A stretch of DNA of 25,285 bases from Anaerolineae bacterium (lineage in GTDB: Bacteria > Chloroflexota > Anaerolineae > JAFGEY01), in NCBI GenBank assembly GCA_016931365.1, contig JAFGEY010000212.1, positions 1 through 25,285 of the forward strand, written 5' to 3'. The notes beneath the pieces were generated by a model that was not told the origin of the DNA, searched no databases, and worked only from the letters and a program-made list of their open reading frames with translations. The position numbers were made by a program, and so were the translations under genes. Position 1 is the first letter of the stretch; every line of letters starts with the position of its first letter. Below are positions 5,434-13,689 of the stretch, piece by piece.

Positions 5434-6972
5434 TCACCAGCTCGGCGGCACAGGCCACCAGCAGTTTTCGTGCCCGACGCGTGCGGCATCCCACAGATCG
5501 GCCATGCGCGCCAGCGAACGCGCCTGGGGATCGGCGGGCCGGAAACCGCGATGCGCCTCCGTGCGCGCCTGCTCGCCGGCGAGCTGCGTGTCGCGGCAAT
5601 AGGTGTAAAAGTCCATAAACGAGGTCATATCGACCTGTACACCGTATTCGTCTGGATCGGTGCCCATCGGACACAAGGGATCGATGGTATGGCACGAGGT
5701 GATAATCTTGAGCAGGTCGTTGGGATAAAAGTCGGCGATTTCGCGTGCCAGATCGATGCTTTCGATAACAGTCTCTTCGTTTTCGCCGGGCAGGTTGAGC
5801 GAAAAATAGACAAAGATAGACAGGTTATGCCGTTTCAACGCGTTGAGGACGCCAAACAACGCGTCGTTCGAGTACTGCTTGCCATTCAAGCGGCGCACCT
5901 GCTCCGACCCCGACAGCGGGCTGAGGGCGACGCACGACTGGGCGACGTCGACGCTGCCGGCGTAGGTGTCAATGAAATCAGGTTGGGGCAACTGGAACAG
6001 CTCGTTGTACAGGCCGATTTTGACCTGGCTGCGGCGCAGGCGGTCAAAAAACTCGCACCAGTAGGCCTCGCCTAGTTCAGCTAGGTCGTAGCTCATCGAG
6101 GCCTGGATGACCCGGTTTTGGACCAGCCGTTCCAGGTCGTCGATCATTTTGGCCGGCGAGCGGGGCACGATGCCATCGCGTCCGGCCAGGGTCTTGTGCG
6201 CCGATTTGCAGCCGCCGCAATAGGAGCAGTTGTACTTGCAGCCGCGCGCGTTGCACAGCCAACGGCCGCGAAAGCGGCTTTTGTCCAGCGCGCCACGTGC
6301 AGCCTGCAAATCGGTGACAATGTACTCGTGAACGTAATACTCGTCGACATGCTCAATAAAGTCAATGTCGACAAAGTTAAGGCGATCCAGGTCTTCGGTG
6401 GCGGCGCAATAGCTCTGCTCATTTTCGACGATCTGCCCATTTTCTCGATACACGAGGTTGGGCACCAGGGCCAGGTTACGCTGCGGCTGAAGCAGCCGCC
6501 GGGCCAAATCGAGCAGCGGTTTTTCGGCGTCGCCCTTGATCACAAAATCGACCTCGTCAAAGTGAGTCAGGATGTCGCGCGCAAAGGCGGTGGCGCTCAG
6601 CCCGCCGAGCACCGTCCAGGCGCGGGGGAGGGTCTGCTTGACCGCCTGGGCGACGCTGATCGCGCCGTAGGTGTGCTCGTACCAGTGCATATCGATCAGC
6701 ACGATTCGTGCGTCTGCGTGTTGGCGCAGCCAGGCGGCCAGATCGAAAGCCGGATCGCGATGTTTCTCCATCGGCAGGTTGATGCCTGTGACCGAAATGC
6801 CTTCCTGACGCAACACATTGACCAGGGCGGCTACGCCGACGGGCATCAGCCCGTAGGGGCGGCCCATCGAAGCGCCGCCGGGCGACTGGAAATCAACCCC
6901 TTGTTTGGCCGGATGAATGTAAAGCACTTGCGGAGTCTGCGCGTGCTTGCTGGGGCGAGTTTTTCGTTTCAT
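5434..6972 (-). CDS. B12-binding-domain radical SAM protein, 512 aa
   Basis: Residues 15-160 resemble the cobalamin-binding Rossmann domain seen in B12-binding radical SAM enzymes: VLYIHPAKQG, GVAALVNVLRQEG, IVLIDMHWYEH, TVLGGLSATAFARDIL and FVIKGDAEKPLLDL. The radical SAM cluster motif is C245-x3-C249-x2-C252 (CKYNCSYCGG), with an extra Cys at 255. A TIM-barrel continuation follows, including LNLPGENEETVIESIDLA, a typical late-barrel motif. The family performs methylations and other radical reactions on varied substrates, so the substrate here cannot be read. The start codon follows the end of repeat-family-2 copy 1, whose terminal GATAGG is the best available ribosome-binding site. The membrane protein downstream is very probably cotranscribed. 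Confidence 0.88.
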   Translation of the reverse strand: MKRKTRPSKHAQTPQVLYIHPAKQGVDFQSPGGASMGRPYGLMPVGVAALVNVLRQEGISVTGINLPMEKHRDPAFDLAAWLRQHADARIVLIDMHWYEHTYGAISVAQAVKQTLPRAWTVLGGLSATAFARDILTHFDEVDFVIKGDAEKPLLDLARRLLQPQRNLALVPNLVYRENGQIVENEQSYCAATEDLDRLNFVDIDFIEHVDEYYVHEYIVTDLQAARGALDKSRFRGRWLCNARGCKYNCSYCGGCKSAHKTLAGRDGIVPRSPAKMIDDLERLVQNRVIQASMSYDLAELGEAYWCEFFDRLRRSQVKIGLYNELFQLPQPDFIDTYAGSVDVAQSCVALSPLSGSEQVRRLNGKQYSNDALFGVLNALKRHNLSIFVYFSLNLPGENEETVIESIDLAREIADFYPNDLLKIITSCHTIDPLCPMGTDPDEYGVQVDMTSFMDFYTYCRDTQLAGEQARTEAHRGFRPADPQARSLARMADLWDAARVGHENCWWPVPPSW

Positions 6973-6980
6973 GTGCGTTT

Positions 6981-7068
6981 CCTATCCCGAGTAAATCGGA
7001 ACTGAACAGGCCTTGGCCGCTCGGAAAAATCTTTGCACAAAAGACAACGATCTTGGGGGATAGGCCCT
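6981..7068. repeat. CCTATCCC-bounded element, copy 1 (88 bp)
   Basis: The element starts CCTATCCCGA and ends GGGGGATAGGCCCT. It shares long identical blocks with copy 2 at 13600-13689, for example AACTGAACAGG, CCGCTCGGAAA and ATCTTGGGGGATAGGCCCT. It lies nine bases upstream of the radical SAM start codon, so it forms that gene's whole proximal leader. Confidence 0.85.
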
Positions 7069-7094
7069 GAAATCTTGCAGACGTAACCCAATAA

Positions 7095-7137
7095 CACAAA
7101 ACACCGCAGGGTCGTTATCGCCTTGCGGTGTTTTGTG
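7095..7137 (-). terminator. Terminator hairpin after the ABC importer operon
   Basis: CACAAAACACCGCA (7095-7108) pairs perfectly with TGCGGTGTTTTGTG (7124-7137) over 14 bases around a 15-nt loop. In minus-strand RNA the 3' arm is U-rich. It lies 115 bases after the last importer gene, separated from it by MITE-like copy B. Confidence 0.7.
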
Positions 7138-7141
7138 AGGA

Positions 7142-7256
7142 AATGAGCGAAAGGGCGAAGCATTCTCTAAAATTTATGTCTCAACAGGTTATACATTGTG
7201 ATGAAATACAACAGTGCTGTCCAGTCGAGTTTGGGAATGCTTCGCCCCTACTCATT
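7142..7256. repeat. MITE-like inverted-repeat element, copy B
   Basis: The outer ends AATGAG...CTCATT and the inner arms GGGCGAAGCATTC and GAATGCTTCGCCCC define an element of about 115 bp with no ORF. The TGA stop of the OppF-type ATPase (7252-7254) lies inside its right end. It is related to copies A and C. Confidence 0.8.
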
Positions 7257-8303
7257 GCGACACTGTTTCTCGGCGTGATGCCGCTTCTTTGCGCGGAAAC
7301 AGTGTGTTGAGGTTCTCCCGGGTGATGATGTCGTCGCTTTCGTACAGGTAGCACGAGGCGGCGCGGATGCCGTCGATTATGTAGAGCGGCGGGCGGGCCG
7401 TTTCGCACTTGTCAAAGGCGTGCGGGCAGCGTGGCGCAAACTTGCAGCCGGTTGTCTCTTCGCGCAGGCCCTTGACCTTGGAGAGGATTTGTACGTCGCC
7501 CCATACCCGGTTGGGATCGGGCCAGGGGATCGAGCCGACCAAAAGCTGCGTGTACGGGTGCTTGGGATCGGTGATGATCGCGTCGACGTTGCCGGCTTCC
7601 ATCACCGAACCGTGGTACAGGATCACGATATAGTCGCTGACATGGTAGGCTGTGGTCAGGTCGTGCGTGATGTACAGGATGGGAATGCCAAAGTCGCGGT
7701 TGAGCGAGCGCAAAGCCTTGAGCAGCGTCGCGCGCAGTGAGGCGTCGACCATCGACACCGGCTCGTCGGCGATGAGCAGCTTGGGTTTGAGCAGCAGCGC
7801 GCGCGCCACGGCGATGCGCTGGCGTTGGCCGCCACTCAACTGATGCGGGTAGCGGCCCAACGTCTCTTCCGGACGCAGGCCTACGTTGCTCAAAGCCTGC
7901 TCCATCATGTTTTGAGCTTGCGCCTTGGACGAGGCCAGCCCAAAGTTCTTGATCGGGATACTTAGCAGGTTGTCAACCTTGTAAAAGGGGTTATAGACCG
8001 CAAAGGGATCCTGGAACACAGCCTGCACGTCACGACGGAATTCAAACATGCCCCCGCGCGGAAGCTCGTGGATATTCTGGCCGTTATACAATACTTCGCC
8101 CATGGTGGGGGTGTAGAAACCCAACAGGAGCATACCCAGAGTGGTCTTGCCGCTGCCGCTTTCGCCGGCGACGGTGATGATGTACGGAAAATCTTCTTCC
8201 AGCACGAGCGACATATCATCCAACGCCACGGTGACCGACTTGGGCTGGAAAAGCCCGTGACTGGCAAAGATTTTGCTGACGTTTTTGAGTTCCATCAATG
8301 ATG

Positions 8304-8307
<4 letters not shown>
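7252..8307 (-). CDS. ABC importer ATPase, OppF/DppF type, 351 aa
   Basis: The start at 8307 is the ATG that overlaps the upstream ATPase stop (ATGA), with GGGGGTG upstream. A longer frame up to 8424 lies inside the neighbour and is not used. Motifs are Walker A GESGSGKTT (residues 48-56), ABC signature LSGGQRQ (157-163) and Walker B LLIADEP (177-183). The C-terminal Cys-containing oligopeptide-type extension has CKFAPRCPHAFDKC and a later Cys. With the OppD-type partner it forms the cytoplasmic ATPase heterodimer of the importer. The last codons (TVSQ, TGA) run into repeat element copy B. Subfamily is secure; the transported substrate is not. Confidence 0.93.
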
Positions 8308-9268
<961 letters not shown>

Positions 9269-9272
<4 letters not shown>

Positions 9273-10195
9273 ACTGCCCTCCGTGTTCTTGGGTTTGCCA
9301 CTTCGTCCAACCCGAACGAGATCAACGTCAGGCAAGTCAGCAGCAGGATGATCATGGCGACCGGTTCCAGAATCCACCACCACATGCCGCGCAAAAAGGC
9401 CGAGTAATAGTTAAGCCAAAAGATGATCATGCCCAGGTAGGGTTGCCGCCGGTCGCCGATGCCCAGGCCCTGCAGGCCTATCGAGCCCATCACACCGCCG
9501 TAAACCGCATTGGCGAGGCTCATCACCAGGTAGGGGAGCAGGTTGGGCATCAGTTCTTTGAGGATGATCTCTGGGCCGCTCATCGCCGAGAGTTGGGCCA
9601 TCATCACAAAGGGGCGCTGGCGCATGCTGAGCACCTGGGCGCGGATGGCGCGGGTCGGAAAGGCCCAGGATACCGTGGAGACGATCAGCCCCATTTGAGG
9701 CACGGTCATCTTGTCGGGTCTGGTCAACGAAGAGGCAATCAGGATCAGGATCAAAAAGCCGGGCATGGTGAGCACAATGTCGACGATCGCGGTGACAAAG
9801 CTGTCAAAGAGGGTGCCCGCATAGTAGCCAGTGACAAAACCGAGCAGCGTGCCGATGCCCAGGCCGAACGCCCCGGCGATAGCTCCGATCTGCAGGGTCA
9901 TCCCGGTGCCCATTACCAGACAGGCCAGCAGGCTCTTGCCCTGGCTGTCAGTGCCGAAGGAGTGCCGGAAGGTCTCGATCACGGCTTCGCGAAAGCTGAG
10001 GCCCAGTTCCTCCCGATTGCGCAGTGCATCCCAGTTCAACGAGGGTGGCAGGTCCGTTTTGGTGGCCAGTGCATAGGCGTCTTCGGTGTCGATGAAAAAG
10101 CGCCCGGCCGTGCTGAACAACAGCAGAACAAGGAACAAGCCTATCCCCCAGCCCAGGGTTGGGTTTCGTCCGACGTATCTCAGAAATTCGCCCAT
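9269..10195 (-). CDS. ABC importer permease, OppC/DppC type, 308 aa
   Basis: The N-terminal helix (GIGLFLVLLLFSTAGRFF) is followed by an extracytoplasmic loop and then BPD_transp_1 segments: TLQIGAIAGAFGLGIGTLLG, ILTMPGFLILILIASSL and the coupling-helix region SWAFPTRAIRAQVLSMR. AKGGGA-free variants of the EAA loop are normal in this family. Length fits OppC. The ATG at 10195 has AAGGGAG upstream, two bases after the stop of the partner permease. It pairs with the OppB-type protein to form the membrane channel. Confidence 0.92.
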
Positions 10196-10197
10196 TG

Positions 10198-11208
10198 TTA
10201 TGCTCCCTTCTGGTACGAGATGCGTGGGTCGAGGAATGGGTAGAGCAAATCGACAAAGAAGGTGGCCAGAGCGATGCCGGTGACCATAAAGAAGACGATG
10301 CCGGAGATCATGTAATAGTCAAACGAAGCGATCGCCCCGCCGAGCCGGTTGCCCAGGCCGGGATATTGAAAATAGACCTCGACCAGAGTCGAGCCGGAGA
10401 CGATAGTGCCGAGCTGGACGGCCAACCCGGTGATCTGCGGCAGCAGGGCATTGCGCAGCGCGTACTGGAAAAAGAGCCGCGCACCCTTGAGGCCCTTGGC
10501 CTCGCCAAAGGTCATATAGTCGTCCCCTGCCACGGTGACCATCATCGCGCGCATGCCCAGACTCCAGCCGCCCATTGAAACCAGGATCAGCGAAAGGCAT
10601 GGCAATATCGCGTGGTGAATCACTTCCAGCCAGAACTTAAAGCTGGACCAGTCGACCTTGGTAAACAACCCATACGGGCGGCCCAGCGGGAACAGCTTGG
10701 CCTTGAAGGCCAGGTAGTAGATCAGGATCAGGGCGATCACAAAGGCCGGGGAAGCGGAAAAGATCATCATCGGGGGCAGGAACAGGTTCAAAAAGAGCTT
10801 GGATTTAGTCCATCCCAGCAGCGCGCCGGCGATCGTGCCGAGCAGAAAGGCCAGGATCGTTGACGTGCCGACCATAGCCAGTGTGTAAGGGATCGATTGG
10901 GCGATCAGTTCGTTGACCGTGCTCGGATAGTTGACGATTGAAATGCCGAGATCAAAGCGGATGATCCGGCCCATATAGTCAAGATACTGTTTCCACAGCG
11001 GCTGATCCAGACCAAACAGTTTTTTCATCGAATCGATCTGTCCCTGGATGTCCACTGCACTCAGGCCCATCGTGGCTACTTTTTGCACGATCTGTTCTCT
11101 GACCGGATCGCGCGGGGCCAGGTGTGGCAGGATAAAGTTGAGCGTCGCCGCCGACCATATAACGCCGATCAGGAAAAACACGCGCCTGACAATGTAACCA
11201 AGTCGCAT
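10198..11208 (-). CDS. ABC importer permease, OppB/DppB type, 336 aa
   Basis: The N-terminus RLGYIVRRVFFLIGVIWSAA with FILPHLAPRDPV is the classic OppB/DppB start (in the usual form RR...F..R..PGDP). About six membrane helices follow, with an EAA-like loop near MTFGEAKGLKGARLFFQYAL and the ending FFVDLLYPFLDPRISY, which is also typical. AGAGGTG lies five bases before ATG. The gap to the binding-protein gene upstream holds a terminator hairpin and repeat element copy C, so transcription into this gene probably comes by partial read-through. Confidence 0.93.
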   Translation of the reverse strand: MRLGYIVRRVFFLIGVIWSAATLNFILPHLAPRDPVREQIVQKVATMGLSAVDIQGQIDSMKKLFGLDQPLWKQYLDYMGRIIRFDLGISIVNYPSTVNELIAQSIPYTLAMVGTSTILAFLLGTIAGALLGWTKSKLFLNLFLPPMMIFSASPAFVIALILIYYLAFKAKLFPLGRPYGLFTKVDWSSFKFWLEVIHHAILPCLSLILVSMGGWSLGMRAMMVTVAGDDYMTFGEAKGLKGARLFFQYALRNALLPQITGLAVQLGTIVSGSTLVEVYFQYPGLGNRLGGAIASFDYYMISGIVFFMVTGIALATFFVDLLYPFLDPRISYQKGA

Positions 11209-11283
11209 AGTTCACCTCTGTCTAGCGTTCGGCCGCCAGACGCCAGCCCAAGCTGACGGCTGACCGCCGATCAAAAACCACTT

Positions 11284-11386
11284 GTAGGAGCGAGGCATCC
11301 CTTGTTAGTGATTTGTTGATCAGGATGCTCATACAAAAGAGCCATACCAGATGAACAGATTCTATCTGGGGATGCCTCGCCCTTAC
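11284..11386. repeat. MITE-like inverted-repeat element, copy C
   Basis: The 17-base ends GTAGGAGCGAGGCATCC and, on the other strand, GTAAGGGCGAGGCATCC bound a 69-base middle. The arms carry GAGGCATCC where copies A and B have GAAGCATTC, with matching changes on both arms. Such compensated differences mean the pairing itself is kept. The middle shares GATGAACAGAT with copy A, near the opposite end. It sits between the binding-protein and permease genes. Confidence 0.8.
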
Positions 11387-11403
11387 TTTTCCCGTGTTTC
11401 ATT

Positions 11404-11437
11404 AAAAGGGAGGCCCTGAGGATCAAGGCCTCCCTTA
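11404..11437 (-). terminator. Intra-operon terminator hairpin after the binding-protein gene
   Basis: AAGGGAGGCC (from 11406) pairs with GGCCTCCCTT (to 11437), a 10-bp stem followed in minus-strand RNA by UUUUAAU. It lies 36 bases after the binding-protein stop codon. Such hairpins commonly raise binding-protein output relative to permeases by stabilising or ending most transcripts. Confidence 0.8.
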
Positions 11438-11473
11438 ACGTTGCGCTCAAGTCGAGCGTCTGCGATGCCCCTC

Positions 11474-13321
11474 TTAGGCGTTGGTGGCCTTGAGGTTCCA
11501 GAGGGTGATCGGCATGGTGATGTGCCACAGGGCGGTGTTGTAGCCGTTGCCCTCGACGGGCCAGTTGCTCCAATAGGTGGTGTTGATCGGGACGCGGTGG
11601 AACCACTGCACCAGCGGCACTTCGGGCAGCTCGTCCAGCCAGATTTCCATCGCCTTGCGGAACAGCTCCTGGGCTTTGTCGGGGTCTTTTTCCGGGTTGG
11701 TCTTGCTCAGTTCGTCGATGATCGCGCTGTACTCTTCGTTGCCCCAACGCGGGCGGTTATCGCCGCAGTCCACGCCGTTCTCCTTGACGTTGCGGATGTG
11801 GTACATATCGAGCGTGGTGAAGGGGTCGCGCACCGAGCCGCCGTGCCCGAAAAAGTGCAACATCGAACGGCCGTCACCCTTGCCAGACCACACATCGGGC
11901 GGGGTGACGTGCGTCGAATCGAACCCGGCCTTGCGTAACTGCTCCGCCGTCACCGGGGCGATGTCGCCGAACAGCGGCACGCCGGCCCAGATGTTGGTGT
12001 CGGGGCGCGCGCCGGACGAATCGACCCAGAAGCCTTCGCCATCCTTGGTGAACCCGGCCTCGGTCATCAATTGATCGACCTTGTCCTGGTTGGTTTCGAG
12101 GACGTCGTACTTTTCAAAGAGGTCTTTGCAGGCGTCGACGTACTTCATCAGGCCGGGGTACTCGGGGAAGGGGTGATAGGTCACCTTACCCGCGCCGTCC
12201 CAGCCGACGTCAACCAACTGCTGCTGGTTGACGGCATAGGCGATGGCCCAGCGGACGCGCTTGTCGGTAAAGGGTGCTACCGAGGTGTTGAAATACATCG
12301 AGATGGGCCACCAGTCCACATAGCCGTAGGGCTTTTTGTTGCCGGTATAGGTCATGCAATGGCGGGCCTGGGCGAGGATCGACTCGATCGTGCGCGGACG
12401 CACGTCCAGGCAGTAGTCGATCTCGTTGTTGATGAACATCTGCGCGGCCTTGGTGTCGTCGCTGTAACCAATTTGGATCACACGGTAGACCTCGGGGGCG
12501 GGCATAAAGCCGGTTTTGATCGCCCACCAGTCCGGGCGCAGGTCAAAGTGCTTGTGCGTGGGGGTGTCTTCGGTGCGCTTGTACGCGCCCAGTACGACGG
12601 GCCAGTCAGCGTTGTCTTCCCAGCTCATCCTGAACTCGCGCCAGTCGCCCTCAACGGTCTCGTAGATGTGCTTGGGGACAATGTACACACCGCGGTCAAA
12701 ACGGCAGGTGCACTCGGTGTCGTGATAGCGCACGTTGGGCGTGTTGAGCACGAACTTGACCGTGTAATCGTCCACGGCGATGACCTCTTTGGTCAGCACC
12801 TTGACGCGGGACGAGTCGCGCAGGTCCGGGGCTTTGGCGATCAGCGAGTTGTAGGTAAAAGCGATGTCGTTGGCGGTGAACGGCGTGCCGTCGCTCCACT
12901 CGACGCCCTTGCGCAGGTAGACGGTCATCTCGGTGCCCGCGTCGTCGTACTCATAGCTCTCGGCCAGGTGACCAAAGAACTTGTCGTTGAGCGCGGTATA
13001 GTAGAACATGAATTCCAATTCGGACGCCATGCCGTGCTGGTGATTAAAGTTGTTCGCGTAGGGGCCGCAGACACCCACGTTGCTGAATTCGGTGTCGCCG
13101 TAATTGTTGACCAGAGTGCGGTTGCGGGGCACTTCACCGCCGGGTGCGGGGATTTGTGGCGCAGTGGTTGCCGTCGGCTCGGCCTTGGCCGCTGTCGTTG
13201 CCGTCGGCTCGGTCTTGGGTGCTACTGTGGCTTCTTCCGTCTTGGCGCAGGCCGCGATGGCAACACCGGCTGCCGCCACGGTCGAAAGACGCAAAAACTC
13301 TCGACGTGAAATCTTGGACAT
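11474..13321 (-). CDS. Family 5 extracellular solute-binding lipoprotein, 615 aa
   Basis: The start at 13321 is set by AAAGGAGG five bases before ATG; an upstream in-frame ATG at 13342 lacks a site. The N-terminus MSKISRREFLRLSTVAAAG has a twin-arginine motif and a lipobox ending at Cys25 (AIAAC), so it is a Tat-exported, lipid-anchored protein. Residues 26-65 form a Thr/Ala/Pro linker with an internal EPTATTA duplication. The SBP_bac_5 motif GVEWSDGTPFTANDIAFTY follows. At 615 residues it is longer than classic DppA/OppA. Homologues bind peptides or, in several thermophiles, oligosaccharides; the neighbouring carbohydrate-type protein favours the latter. It is the first gene of the importer cluster, with its own promoter. 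Confidence 0.93.
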   Translation of the reverse strand: MSKISRREFLRLSTVAAAGVAIAACAKTEEATVAPKTEPTATTAAKAEPTATTAPQIPAPGGEVPRNRTLVNNYGDTEFSNVGVCGPYANNFNHQHGMASELEFMFYYTALNDKFFGHLAESYEYDDAGTEMTVYLRKGVEWSDGTPFTANDIAFTYNSLIAKAPDLRDSSRVKVLTKEVIAVDDYTVKFVLNTPNVRYHDTECTCRFDRGVYIVPKHIYETVEGDWREFRMSWEDNADWPVVLGAYKRTEDTPTHKHFDLRPDWWAIKTGFMPAPEVYRVIQIGYSDDTKAAQMFINNEIDYCLDVRPRTIESILAQARHCMTYTGNKKPYGYVDWWPISMYFNTSVAPFTDKRVRWAIAYAVNQQQLVDVGWDGAGKVTYHPFPEYPGLMKYVDACKDLFEKYDVLETNQDKVDQLMTEAGFTKDGEGFWVDSSGARPDTNIWAGVPLFGDIAPVTAEQLRKAGFDSTHVTPPDVWSGKGDGRSMLHFFGHGGSVRDPFTTLDMYHIRNVKENGVDCGDNRPRWGNEEYSAIIDELSKTNPEKDPDKAQELFRKAMEIWLDELPEVPLVQWFHRVPINTTYWSNWPVEGNGYNTALWHITMPITLWNLKATNA

Positions 13322-13527
13322 GTTTCCTCCTTTAGGATTCAAAAACCTGAATAAATGTTTGTATCACACAATGGGAACCTCTACCGGTTTGGGTTCCACA
13401 TGGATACCGAGGTAAACAGGGTTTGGGGACAAGGCAGGGGACAAACTGAGCACGCTGCTGGCTCTGCATCGGGCTAGATGACCTTCTCCTCCTCACCCGC
13501 TTGGGCAAAAAAGCCAAGCTTGCCGCA

Positions 13528-13556
13528 ATCTTAGCACACTTTAATAGGCTTGTCAA
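13528..13556 (-). promoter_or_regulatory. Sigma70-type promoter of the importer operon
   Basis: TTGACA (13551-13556) and TAAGAT (13528-13533) are 17 bases apart on the minus strand. Transcription would start near 13520, leaving an untranslated leader of about 200 bases before the binding-protein start. The leader contains a small GCTTGG/CCAAGC hairpin near its 5' end and a GGAGGAG stretch without a following start codon. I see no known riboswitch in it. Confidence 0.75.
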
Positions 13557-13599
13557 ATCAGTTGTTACAGAATTGTTCCGCGTTTTCTAATGGAAATAT

Positions 13600-13689
13600 C
13601 CTATCCCGAATCAATCAGAACTGAACAGGGGTTAGTCCGCTCGGAAAGATTTTTTGCTCAAAAAGCAACAATCTTGGGGGATAGGCCCT
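13600..13689. repeat. CCTATCCC-bounded element, copy 2 (90 bp)
   Basis: This copy is collinear with copy 1 at 6981-7068, roughly 80% identical by eye, and in the same orientation. Its right end GGGATAGGCCCTA includes the TAG stop of the 852-aa gene read on the other strand, so the element abuts or supplies that gene's end. Confidence 0.85.

Noticed and set aside
5420..5695. N-terminal extension of the membrane protein to 330 residues
   Set aside because: It overlaps the radical SAM gene. The start at 5419 has a proper site and follows that gene's stop.
12071..13309. Long plus-strand ORF of 412 codons
   Set aside because: It is antisense to the binding-protein gene. The opposite strand has a clear Tat signal, lipobox and family 5 motif, and GC-rich antisense frames are often open.
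13332..13556. 74-codon ORF in the importer leader
   Set aside because: It overlaps the promoter and has no ribosome-binding site before its ATG; its composition is Arg/Ser-rich shadow type.
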